Both the position numbers and the translations under genes were made by a program. Of a stretch of DNA of 64,000 nt, positions 24,336 through 35,213 are shown one piece after another (the stretch's first letter is position 1; each line of letters opens with the position of its first letter). The notes under the pieces were generated by a model. The model was not told where the DNA came from and made no database searches. It saw nothing but the letters and a program-made list of their open reading frames with translations. Location of the stretch: assembly GCA_021234155.1 (NCBI GenBank), contig JAJEKV010000060.1, positions 1,576,988-1,640,987 of the forward strand. Reading direction: 5' to 3'. Origin of the DNA: Isoetes taiwanensis (Eukaryota > Streptophyta > Lycopodiopsida > Isoetales > Isoetaceae).

Positions 24336-24891
24336 CTTAATCGCCGCTGAACGACGCATCATGCGGGTCGCCCACGCCAACAAGCGCCGCTGAACGACGC
24401 GAATCAAGGTATGCTGTGCCGCCAGACAACCGATGTACCACGTTAGCTAGACAGTGACAAATTAATGCAACAACGCCGCTTGAACGACGCTTCACACGCC
24501 GGGCAGCCCACGCCGGGCCGCTTACGCTACCGGCAACGCCACGCCGGATCTCGACATGATGACGCACTTTCGCCGCTGAACGACGCTGCCGTGTCGATCC
24601 GCCACGCCTACCGCTACCGGGCGCTTGGCCACCGGGCAGCAGCGGCCGCCGCGGGTTATCGACCCACGGTACTGAAACGACGTTGAACGACGCCAAGTCG
24701 CCGCTAAAGATCGACGCCAGCGGGTTGGCGACGCTGCGAGGAAGGACAAAGATAAACGCCGCTTTATCGACGCTCCGACGCCGGGGGCCAGACGCCGCTT
24801 ATCATCGCTTGACGCCGCATCATCGACGCGTAAATCCACGTTTGGACGTCGTGTAATAGACGTCGTAATGTGTTTCTTTGGTTTTGTAGTG
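24336..24891 (-). mobile_element. CACTA (En/Spm-type) terminus with GC-rich subterminal repeats
   Basis: The segment ends in GTTTTGTAGTG (24881-24891), which on the minus strand begins CACTACAAAAC, the classic CACTA terminus. Inside are at least nine copies or variants of CGCCGCTGAACGACGC (for example at 24342, 24385, 24474, 24571, 24701, 24757, 24791 and 24813). Subterminal arrays of short repeats are known as transposase-binding sites in this superfamily. The other end was not found, so the element is truncated, nested or interrupted. The ORFs on both strands in this block (24337-24839) are GC-rich shadows. Confidence 0.75.
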
Positions 24892-24979
24892 GAGTTCCTA
24901 GTTAAGTCTAAAATCTATGACTCCCCGCCTTCCTCGTAACGGCTCCCTCCATGCTTCCCTTCAATCGGCCCGCATAAAG

Positions 24980-26686
24980 TAGGGTGTAAATATGGTAATG
25001 CTACCCAAAAACGCTGAAAGCACTTAGCACTTAAAGCACTTGGCCGCGCATGGCCAAAAGTCATGCCGTGAATGCTTCCCCTTCTCGCCTCGTGACTTTG
25101 TTCTCTACAAGTTAGGATTAATAATTATCACCTCCGATACTCTCCAATCTTTGCATTTTGATGCCATGTAATGTCAAATTTTTTTGCCGGTGATACATTA
25201 CATGGCAGCTTCATGTTGGATTGGTTTCAATAGAGTATGGAGAAAGTTAGAGAGAAAATAACAAACAAAGAAGACCTGGGTTGTCTCAAGCTCAAAAAAG
25301 AAGTAATGAAATTGCAAGGATAAAACTAAGAAGTAATGGAATTGCATGAATAGTAATAAGATCAGCTTTAATACAGACTAATTGCAAGAATGTATTAAGA
25401 TTGCTTTGATACAAAAGGATCTCAAAATTGGATAACAAAGCTTGATCAATAATGTAAATGACTAAATGTGAATGCACGCAAGACTACTCACAACAATATA
25501 GAACAACAACAATGATCATATAAAAGACAATGTTAACTCCACTATTAGTGAAAATTGACCAACTTTTTTGAGAGGTCATTTCTCCCGTGATCCAAGCTCG
25601 ATTTAATTGATTTAAACTGCAAGAGAAAGGCCATAGTGTCTACTTTTAGATGCAGGTAAAATCATCAAAATTATTCATTAAAACTCAAGATATCAAATTC
25701 TTGAGTTTTGGTATATCAGTGATAAAAAAATCAGAATCAGAATAAAAAATCAACTTTGAGAGATCAAGCTACCTCATAGCTCAGATTTGAGTGATTTAAA
25801 TTGCAAAAGAAAGTGCTAAGTGTCTAGTTTTAATGCATGTGAGATCACCTAAAACCCATCAGCACCACTCAAGATATTAAAGTTCGAATTTTGTATATTC
25901 TTGTGACATCACTTCTGCACCCATCAATGTAAAATCAGCTAAGTTTGAGAGGCTATTTCTCAATTTCAGAGATCGGATTTGTGTGATTTGATTGCAAAAG
26001 AAAGAGACCAAGTATACTTCTAGATCAAAAATGAAATCGGCTCCAAATAGATTGGTAGAACTCAAGATATCAATGTTCCGAGTGTTCACAATTTTTCCCA
26101 TTTGGGAAAAATAACGAGATCTATAGGATACAGCCATTAGAGATGCATAATACATTGGAAAGAATGGAACAAAATACTTTAAGAAGTTCAAAGAGTAATC
26201 GTGATTGTCTCTTCTCACTTGATTTGAATCCCAAAAAGCTTCTTCCGACAAATGGATGCTTTCAAGAGGTTTGCCCACACCAATCTCCAATGCAAATGTA
26301 GATTGAATTATCAATCTAAATCAAATTGCAATAAAACATTGTTAATTCAGTCTATGATTTCTAAGTGCCGCATTTGAACCTAATTTGTGTTCTTATACCG
26401 CATTGAAAAAAAGAGAAACTCCATCAATCTTGTCCCGGGCCAATGGAGTTCCCGCCAATGGAGTTCTTGCCTTGAAGATCCTCGCCGCCGATCCTACCAT
26501 TTCGAGATCTCCCCACCGCTGATCATCCATCTCATCGATCCTTACCTCCACGAATGATCCATCTCTATTTCGAGTAACAACCCCTCGAGGTCGCTTGGAA
26601 TGAAAAGCACTCGAGGGTAAAGCACCTAAAGCACTTAAAGCACTTGTCCTGGATAGTGCTTTCGTAGCATACCATATTTACACCCA
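24980..26686. mobile_element. Possible non-autonomous hAT-like element bounded by inverted repeats
   Basis: Left end AGGGTGTAAATATGGTAATG (24981-25000) pairs with right end GCATACCATATTTACACCC (26667-26685). The complementarity continues through GCTAC and AAGCACT with small indels. Both ends carry clusters of AAAGCACTT a short way inside (25017-25045; 26609-26645), like hAT subterminal motifs. TAGGGTGTAAA-type ends are common among plant hAT elements. No transposase is readable inside. Target duplication is unclear: CATAAAGTA on the left and AAGAGTACA on the right share only a loose match. Confidence 0.5.
25548..26070. repeat. Degenerate ~188 bp tandem repeat, three copies
   Basis: Units start near 25558, 25748 and 25932. 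Each runs from CAACTTTTTTGAGAGGTCA (or a variant) through GATTTAATTG-like and TGCAAAAGAAAG-like stretches to an ACTCAAGATATCA-type end. Copies are diverged by substitutions and indels. The repeat lies inside the inverted-repeat-bounded segment. The minus-strand frame at 25877-26314 crosses it and has no known domain. Confidence 0.75.
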
Positions 26687-26689
26687 AGA

Positions 26690-27239
26690 GTACATTACGT
26701 TATTTAAGCATTAAGTTTGTGGTTTTAGGGACCACCCCTTAAATACCTCTGAGTCAACTACTAGCTCAAGGTTACTCTACTACCTGCACCTCATCATGGC
26801 CCCATAAACGATTTGAGCTTAAGGACCATTTAAGATGATGCTATCATTGCCTATGACGGTGTGTTACCTTGTACACGCATCCCCTTTGATCGAAGTACAC
26901 ATGCAATGCCTCATGCCCCTCGGTGGCTTGCTAGGAACGCTCATGATCCCATCATCGCTACATGATCACTCATACTCACTATGACCCCTTTACGGTCAGG
27001 TGCGTTCTGCATCGTGGCATAGAGATCATCCCCAATAATGGTCTCTACCACGCCTACCATGTCTCTTCTTCCTCTCACATGACGCCTCCCGTCATGCGAC
27101 TCTTGGTGTGTGTGTTGTCCTAGAGAATGCCTTTAGAACGATTTAATATCAAGCACTTCTGAGACTTTTGGTATATGCACTCTACTAGATCGAATGCATA
27201 TGCCTCCTTGAAGCTACCTAAGACACACAACTTAGCTTA
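26690..27239. other. Region downstream of the minus-strand pol
   Basis: No recognisable domain. On the minus strand it follows the chromodomain and may hold the 3' untranslated part of the second chromovirus, but I could not match it to any LTR in the window. Confidence 0.4.
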
Positions 27240-27499
27240 AGCACTGGCAAGCTCCAAGGTTTTACCTGCCCAGATGATTCTACCAAGAAGTCCCTTCATA
27301 AAGTCCGTGTATTGCTTCAGATCCTCGCTTCAATACCCAAGTTATGCCTTTCACAAAAGTACTTCCACTTGACCAAATATTGAGGAATTGAGACTGCCTT
27401 AACCTGCATTATTTCACTTGTTCCTCCGGCCATTCCAACAAAGCTCGATTTTCCAAAACCTCCTCCGGGTTTTGGAGGTCCTTCTTCTACTGTGCTCAC
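27240..27499 (-). pseudogene. Chromodomain of the minus-strand chromovirus
   Basis: The 60-codon frame at 27317-27499 contains AVSIPQYLVKWKYFCERHNL, in which YLVKWK is the chromodomain core. After a frameshift it continues as SEDLKQYTDFMKGLL, the usual C-terminal helix after the NTWE segment. The domain closes the pol polyprotein and would direct integration. Confidence 0.85.
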
Positions 27500-27559
27500 A
27501 TGGGAAGACCCTTGTGGACTTTGGCGATGGGTAGGTAACCTAGCCAGGCTTGGCTCCCT

Positions 27560-28330
27560 ACTCGCTCCAAAAATTGTATGGTCCTGTCTATAATCAGGAG
27601 CAAGCTTCTACAATTGCCGAAGCGCGTAAGCTTCACTTGTTTCACCTTTTACTTGAGCCAAACTTTATTTCCCATAACAAAACAAACTCTCAAGAGTTTT
27701 GTATGTCTATTCAAGCAGACTCTTCATGTGCCCATGCTGTTTGAAGATACTTTACTTCTAACACAAGTTGCCGCTGTTGTTGAGAGAAACTCCTACTTTG
27801 GCACTAGAATAGCCACATAATCAAGCTAAGCGCTGATAATCAGAATTGATATATGGGGAGACATCTTCATGACTCTTGCTTCGTGATATTGTATGCGTAA
27901 CTCGGTAGGTGGGATGTAATTCTAATTCATTTGGATTATTGTTTTTCTTATTCCAACATAGTTTCAACATATTCTCCAAAATTTTTCGCAAGGCTCCATT
28001 TGCCTATTTGATCGCTAATGAAAAAGCAAAACTCATCCACAAGTTAGTGCAGACTATGCCAAGAAGTCTTGCTAAATGGCGCGAAGAACTTCATCCGTGC
28101 ATTCCGTGATGATCGATCCGGCATTCCGTAGTAACCTGAAAAAATCTCTTATGTACAACAAGGCTAGATCCAAAGTTGTGTCTATGGTGGCATGGCAAGA
28201 ATGTGCCCCTTTGATGCTATCTACCACAACCATTAAGGCCTCAAAGCTTCTTGTTGTCCTTAGAAGGCCTTCGCTATGAAATCCATGCCTATGACTTCCC
28301 ACTTGGCATCCGCACCTAAGGTTCCAAAAC
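27560..28330 (-). pseudogene. Integrase core remnant, minus strand
   Basis: The frame at 28072-28302 contains GLLRTTRSFEALMVVVDSIK followed by GAHS, matching the gypsy integrase core, with the first catalytic Asp kept in VVVD. Further on, LYIRDFFRLLRNAGSIITEC corresponds to the segment before the second Asp, which here is not recognisable. The third acidic region (27570-27950) is broken. The plus-strand frames here are shadows. Confidence 0.85.
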
Positions 28331-28625
28331 TCCCAAGGTTTGAAGTTGTTCTCGGGCTTTGTCCGCTAACACAACCGGAGCATTCTTGGATATATCCTGA
28401 CTATCTCTGCTTTCATGCCCGGTTTAAGTAGCTACTTCTAATCTTGAAGTAGGTCTTTATAGATTCCGTGACAGCCTGAAATAAGGCTATTATGCGTGTC
28501 ACCGAAGATTAACTTTCTTAATCCCTGATGCTTCAAGTACATATTGTTCTTTTGTGATATAAAAGATTGCCTTCCTTTTCAATAGGTTTGAAGGTTTCTC
28601 TCTTTAAATCTCGTCCTTGCGCTTC
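28330..28625 (-). pseudogene. Integrase zinc-binding (H2C2) region remnant
   Basis: GNLLYHKR near 28565-28592 is the pre-integrase entry, usually GLLYYKxRI. HNSLISGCHGIYK near 28463-28503 is the HxxxGHxGxxK stretch. PGMKAEI near 28405-28426 and SGC near 28375 are the following finger parts. All lie in the expected order before the integrase core. Confidence 0.75.
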
Positions 28626-28699
28626 TTTGCAAAGACTAGCCCATATGTGCTTGAACCCATGTTAGAGGAGATGGCTTCTTTATCTTCTGCTGAATTTGC

Positions 28700-29275
28700 T
28701 TTGTCAAGTGAGATGGCATTGCAAAATGATGCTTCCAAAAATGATGCTTCCACCGCTTCTCAAATGGGTTGCATGCTCTTCCATTGATTTGCTATAGGAT
28801 CACCATGTCGTCGGTTATAAATCAATGACGTAACTCATCCAAAGACCTCAAGATGTCGCTCCTCAAATGCATAAAAGTCTATGGAGTATTCGAGCAGACT
28901 CAAGGGCATTACCGTGGAAGTCATAGTGCCCATATCGTGGTTCTAAAGGGAGTCTTATAATTATCTTCCCCTTCATCCTTATTTGATTATTGTCCTGACC
29001 TTAAGTCGCATTTTGTAGAAGAATCTTGCCCTGGGGGTTAATCCATTATGTCGCTTGTTTGTTGAGTCGGGTAATAGTTGACCTACATCTTAGACTTCCA
29101 TCCCTCGGGCCTAAAGGATCTCCCAAGTCGCATCAACTCCCTACAATCGCTTTAGCTCCTCGCTTAGCTAGCTCCTCTATAAAGAGCTTTGTCGTGGCCT
29201 GGGCCTCCCAAGATCCGGGTGCAAGAGTGATTTCAGCCCTCTATGCCTCTATAGGGAAAAAGCTCTCAATTTTCT
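28700..29275 (-). pseudogene. Reverse transcriptase remnant, minus strand
   Basis: GDPLGPRDGSLRC with LNKQAT near 29045-29125 matches the KKKDGSLR...LNK motif. RYGHYDF near 28918-28940 precedes the VMP turn. A frame reading FITDDMVI near 28802-28826 is the catalytic box with a one-residue insertion. YSKSMEEHATHLR near 28757-28796 is the conserved segment after it. Frameshifts separate all blocks. Confidence 0.85.
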
Positions 29276-29479
29276 ATCCGTGAGGTATATCATGGGACTT
29301 CTTGATTAGCTTGGAAATTGGTCGAGGCAACCGCTCCTAAGTAGCATCTTCCTTCTTACTCTTGTGGTTCGGGTTTAATAACTTCAGCTTAAAGTATGTA
29401 CAACCTCATTCCTCATGTCGCACTTAAGTAATTGCTTCAATCGACATGTGTTGCGCGATTGAAATTACTTCCTTAACTT

Positions 29480-29760
29480 TTAATTATAAGGTACTTGCCG
29501 CTTGGTGCTGGATAAATATCTCTTTGCTTATGATAATCACTATTGCCTTAGCCGGGTTTTAATATTCCATGCCTATTATGAGGCCGCATTCTACAATATA
29601 TAGATAAGTTAGATGCCGATGCTCTACTGGCCCGCTTAAGGTTGATGCTCACCTTGACTCTTGTTCCTTTGGTGCTGCTAATTACTCGCCTTGCTATAAT
29701 TACTGGCCTAGATTTAGACTTAAGAGTCTTGCTCTTAAAGATGTCACCCATCTAGGAGGT
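29480..29760 (-). pseudogene. Protease-region remnant, minus strand
   Basis: Downstream of the frame at 29548-29751, another reading gives GMEY, a stop, then NPAKAIVII near 29545-29580. This resembles the GMDWL..xxAxIDC strand that closes gypsy proteases. The Asp-Ser/Thr-Gly active site was not found, so the call relies on position and the weak C-terminal match. Confidence 0.5.
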
Positions 29761-29764
29761 GCAA

Positions 29765-30640
29765 GGTTGCGTTAAAAGAATTACTTTACATAAATCCTAT
29801 ATTAAGTAAGTTTAATGCATTTTTATTACTTTGGACACGATAAAAACTATGTAACTTAAATAATTAATCTTGTTTTAGATCTAATCTATACTCTAAAATC
29901 TCCTTTCTTAATTATTGCCCCTCTTTGAAATAGTCCCGCCTTTGAGTTGATGCCACCCAAGAAGTTGCCTGACTCTATTTCCTTATGTCAGTGGAGGTAC
30001 TCATCATATACATGGTCGACGGTTATCCTATTATTGAATCCTTCTTAGCGCGTGATCAAACTCAATGTAAGAGGTTCCAATATGTTGATATTTGTCGAAT
30101 GTATATTACTCCATATCGCAGCTTCTTTCCCAATCCTTTGGCGCCTTTGCTCCATTCTCCTGTAGATCCTTTTAAAGAAATGCACTAAAATCTACCGTAA
30201 TTTTCGGCCCCAATCTCAACATGGATGTTATATTATTTGTGTTCCGGGCTTCCCTCGTGACATCATCTCGGGCCTTTGATTTGTCAAGTTTCCTCCATAA
30301 AGTTGCCTTATGCTTTCAATTCGCTGGATGTTGTCGAAAGTGACTCCTCGAGGATCCGCAATGAAGGCTGGGTTCTTCGACCTATTTTATCGGCCCTAAG
30401 TGCACAAGCAACTAATACTACCACAACAACAATTATTTACGCCTACTCTACTCTACAACCCTATTTTTATACCTTTATCCATTCCCACCTCAAATGCCCA
30501 CCCTGCATTTGGCACTTTACTAGGCACCTAGGAAGGGTACTTTATTTCATCGTCATGAGGTGGTATAAGGAGACTTACTGGGTGGACTTGGTGTGTTGAC
30601 TAAATTACCTAGATAGAATAGGACTCCTAGATAATCATCC
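29765..30640 (-). pseudogene. Possible gag-side segment of the minus-strand element
   Basis: Its place before the protease on the minus strand suggests gag, but no zinc knuckle or capsid motif was seen. The plus-strand frames 29985-30188 and 30276-30599 carry no known domain. Confidence 0.3.
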
Positions 30641-33600
30641 ATACCTACAAAGGCATGGCGAAGGTACTTTGATGGTAGTGCACCTATAACGGTGTTGGTG
30701 TGTATCATACCAACGTAGGACAACAATTTCTAAGGCCTTGCAACTAGCCGGGTTTCTAGAAAAAGGTTTGACTATACTACCTATATGCAGGACAAGAAGA
30801 CACTTAGCAAGATGCAGAAATACAACCAAGCTAAGATGAATGCGTATGCCGCTCGCTTCAGCTTAAGGGTCTTCGTTCCAACCCCTAAGGCTTGGCCATT
30901 AATATTATCTAACAGTATTGGGAAGTTTAAATCCAATAAGGATTATAATTCAAACGTAAACGATGCCCGGTCACTTCGCCAATGACGCCTCAAGCCAATG
31001 CATGCTGGCCTCCTCGCACCTGAAAGTGACCAAAGTGCCCTGATTTCTTCCAAGAGTCAACATTTTTAAGAACTATAAGACACTAAAATGCCTATTTGGA
31101 TCAATCCTAGACTAACTAGCAACTTATTTCATGCTAAAAGGACATCTAAAAGTGCAATTATGGGTGACTTGGATCACTCTCAGACGAAGGGGTCCAAGGC
31201 TTCATGCATACGTAGGCCTTTGGCGGGGAGGACCTGAGTGGCCCGGGTTCTTGGCTATTCTTTGACATTTTTAACAAGAATTAAGTGCTATACTACATTT
31301 CTAGACAAATTCTAAGTATCTAACATCTTTAGTACAAAATTGGATCAATTATGTCTTAAATCAAGTGGACTCATGTCACTACAGGGGAAGGGCCTATGCT
31401 CAGGACGCAGAGGCCTTTGGCACAGTTTAACCAGAGTTGACCTTTTTTTTTTAAACATATATATACAGACTTATGTACGGCTGGGTCGTATTCTCAGGCA
31501 CCCTCGAGTCGAACCCAAAAGTAATTATTAGGCAGGTTCATGGTGTAGAGAGAGACGACCGAGGGGATTGCGCTCTATCTACACCTCGCATGAAATAGAT
31601 GGAGTGTTTTTTTGTTGGGTAATGCGACCTGTTCACTAAGTAGTTCTTTTGTAGACGACGCTGGTTGTAGTCTTGCCGTGTTGGACTCGGCAAGAAGGGA
31701 TCAGCACATCTTTGACGCTGCAGGAGTGCCGTGTATAGTTGTCCGTGTGTGAAGACCTCGTTCGTAGGTCGAGACTATTTTTGTCGAGAGTGAGGCCTGT
31801 GCAAAATGCGGGAATGTTGTCAATATGGGTCGAGTGGTAGTTGTCGCCCTGCGTGGATTGTCCAGGCCGTTTGTCCGGTTGGTGGAAGAAGTCGAATTTG
31901 ATATGGGGGTGTATGTTTCCTACGCGGTTGTGGGTTGGCCCTCGCTAAAAGTTTGATACACAATTTAACTTGCATGCATTGAGTATACCATTACTCTTGT
32001 ACTTTTCACGCAGTCCTCTGTTTTGTCTGGGTTTTTGTGATGTGACATATGGTATCGGGGCTTTAGTTGGAGTTCGTGTTGTGGTGCTACCGGGCGCTTG
32101 TAGCCGCGGAGGAAGTCTCAAGCACGCCATTGGATGGTCCCCGATGGTCCGTCGCTTTCTCGAGCCTCGCCGACGTTTAAAGTAACTTTTGTGGTTTGCC
32201 AAGATCATTTTTATGATTTCACGTTGAATTGGCCGACGGGATGTTCTTGGGAGATAAGAATGCTCTCTTCCTTACATATGGTGTGTTAGCAATATGTATG
32301 CTTATACAGAAGTTGATGGCGCCCTCTATTTTGGTTGTTGTTTTGAAGGTGTTAGTGGAATGTCATTGAGCGTATCGCACTTTTCCTGGCGTCATCAATT
32401 TTAATCAATCGCATGAGGCTGTCCGGGTCAGCCGCGATTTCTTAATCGGGCTCGCTGAGCTCTAAGACTTCAAAGTGACCTACAGGTGGAGGAGATGATG
32501 GATGCGCTTATTGTTGCCGCTTCCTCCTCGCTTGGACGCATCTGGGCGACCGCCTAAATCACCGTACGCTATAAGCGCTTTCTCCAATGGATTGGCTATG
32601 CCTATTATGTTTTGTGGTGGAGTAAAGTCGACTGCCTCTATGGACCGCTGGTTTGCTATGGGAAACTCGCCCCATATGATCACAAGGCGGTGTTGATCAG
32701 AGAGGGCCCTTGGGGAATGTGGGTCAAGTAGCTAATGGATTCCACATTGTTGTTTTATGCCTCTGCATTTGAAAAGAGAGAGTGTGCGCCCCTACGGGGT
32801 ATTGCAAATGATGCTACCGCCGTGAGTGGCTTATGGTAGGATTATTTGTTGAGTCCTCATATGTAGAGAGACATATGGCATTTAGTATGTATGTTTTTCC
32901 GGTTCCAAAATTTTCCCGTGATAATGTAAGATTGGGGCCGGGAGCTATTATTGTTGATAAGTTTGCATATGTATGTGTAGATCGAGGTCCTGGTTTTGGT
33001 TCATGGTCTCTCGACATGGTTGAGCTCTTTGCAAGGTATTCCTCGGTCTGTGAATTTGTTGAGCCCATTTTGTACTTCTCCCCATGGGATGTTGTGCGGG
33101 AAGACCGAAAGCCTCGTTGGTTCCGCAGGTTGGATCAAGCATAGTTGTCGACAAAAAGGAGGCTTTCATTGATGGCTAATCGACAAACTTTCTGGTATTG
33201 TTGTAGTCGGCTATCATGTGGTCTTGAAATGTTTCCCCAGTAGTTGGAGGCCGGTCCGTAATCTAGTATTAGCAACGCAAATAGGAATCGTGAATTGTGG
33301 ACGGGTCTCTTGTGCATGAGATTGCCTCTTGCATTAACAAGTATGGCTGGACTTTCTCTTTGTGTTTGACTGCTCTTCATCCCTCACCGTTAGGAGCCGA
33401 TTTTTCGCTCTCCACTGTCCGAGTTTGATGGCCATTCTCGCTCCATTTGAATAGAGATTAGCTTATATATCTCTAATATATAATTGTAATATGGAGGATA
33501 AGGGGCAGCTTGATCGCATTTCATATTGTTACAAAAAGTTATATTTTTTGTTTAGAGTTGTATACGCAGGCGCCTAAAATATTGGGGAGAACATTAAACC

Positions 33601-34950
33601 TTTCGTGGTCGACACCTACACGTAATCCGTAGTTCCTAGAAAGATGATTCCAGTTTCTTGCGTGTCCGAAATGTAGGTTCGAGAAGATGATAATACTCAC
33701 TGCTCCTAAGCTTACTGGATTATGCTTGCATCATATAAAAAGCAGGGGTTGAGGGAGAGGTGAAAAGTCCAAACCTACATCGATGGAGATAGATTGGAAA
33801 TTGGGATATCTCACCGCGGAAGAAAGGGTTTGTCGGTGACGTAAGTTTGTGCAGAGTGATCAGACAGGACAAATTTGGTGTTGGTGTTTTAGGTTTCAAT
33901 TGAAGCTGGTTTTCGGGCCCTACTGGGCCCAAAGGTTTATAATAGATTTGAAGTCGTATGGTTAAAAACTAAGAAGACCTATGTGTGGATTTTCAAGCTT
34001 TATGACGAAATCCAGGCTTTAAAAAAGGTAAGACGAATCAAGCATCAAACCTGCTTGATGGAATAGGCCCATTCATAGCTCAATTTTGTCTCTGAAGGTT
34101 CAAAATCGTGAAGGCTTCAAACCTTCCTCTATGTCCTACCATAGCCATGTATGTAAATCCGCGTATTTAAAATGCTTTCTATATATATAGTTACGATTTG
34201 GCACATGGTAATGTCAGTTTGGATATTGTCAGACCGCTTGAGCCATCAAGGATAGCTTCAATTCCCTACACTACTTCTAATGTAATACAATTCATCCTAT
34301 ATATGTATGGAGCCTCGCTTTGATTTATAGTTTGAATAGACCCCTTATGTTCGACCTCTAAATCCCGACTTCTTTTTTCTTAAAATAGCTTGCGTGGGGA
34401 GTTGTAGCTTTGGAGTTACACTGGAGGCCCCATACTCCATTCCATCCTCGGGAAGAGGTATACTATCGCTAGCTATTAATTTACCCGCTTATTTTGCTGC
34501 CATTGGGCAAAGTCAGTTGGTGGCGTGACAAAAACGTAGAGCCCGTGAGGAGGGGCGCTCTTCCTGATCCAACAAAGGTTGTGTATAATCCACCCTTACC
34601 GTAGATGTAAAACGAATCCTATTTTTTATCCACTTTTGCCCTAGGACAAATGATGGAAGGATCCCATAGACTATAAGGAATGGAAGTAAAGCTTGAGAGT
34701 TGATGGATGTTTATCCGAGATCATAAAATTGTTTTATTTTATGGCTCACCAAGCTATCAATAAGAAGGAAGCAGCCAAAGTGTAGCACTCCGCTAGTGGA
34801 GTCATCCCGCTTTAAGAAGCAAAATAGAGATGAAGAGTAAGTCAATCTTTTGTTAGAGGCTATGTAATACGACATTAAAGCATTATACGTGTTTTTGAGC
34901 ATTTTGAACCCGAGTCCTGAAGAGGGAAATCAGAAGAATCCAAAGCAAGG
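30641..34950. other. No gene recognised
   Basis: Mixed composition with scattered short frames. The longest is 32833-33144 (+, 103 codons, hydrophobic N-terminal half with a Trp/Arg-rich end); it has no recognisable domain and overlaps frames on the other strand. There is no LTR, inverted repeat, tRNA or obvious promoter. It probably contains degraded transposons. Confidence 0.4.
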
Positions 34951-35095
34951 GAGAATCAAGAATCCCTAAATGAGAACAATGCAAGGGCCTTTCCGCAGAC
35001 CATCATTGCCTCTACAAACTGGCTAAGAAGAAAAGTCGATGTTTGGAATAGCTCCACGTAGCCTGCTGTGCTAAACTTGATGGGAGGTTTGGTAT

Positions 35096-35213
35096 GACAA
35101 GATTGTGAGATTGTGAAAGGCAAATTTGTTGATGACATCGCTAGCATCGCACTAAACAAAGGACAAGATTGTGAGATTGTGAAAGGCAAATTTGTTGATG
35201 ACATCGCCAGCAT
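35096..35213. repeat. 66 bp-period direct duplication
   Basis: GACAAGATTGTGAGATTGTG and its continuation to GATGACATCG occur at 35096 and again at 35162. The repeated core is about 52 bases with one difference in the shared part. Because 66 is a multiple of three, the minus-strand frame 34956-35255 carries a 22-residue duplicated segment (MLAMSSTNLPFTISQSC twice). No domain is known for that frame. Confidence 0.92.

Larger units (their letters stand above)
27240..30640 (-). mobile_element. Second chromovirus, internal fragment on the minus strand
   Basis: Reading right to left, the order is protease C-terminus, RT, integrase zinc region, integrase core and chromodomain. The domain order and the chromodomain establish a Ty3/gypsy chromovirus. 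No LTR pair could be matched to it. The LTR plus PBS at 42.8-44.1 kb has the same strand and could be its 5' end if about 12 kb of other DNA intervened; that is only a possibility. Most of RNase H is missing. Confidence 0.8.

Noticed and set aside
24337-24839. Frames of 73-119 codons on both strands in the GC-rich block
   Set aside because: They arise from the CGCCGC/ACGACG subterminal repeats; the peptides are Arg/Ala/Ser-rich in every frame with no domain.
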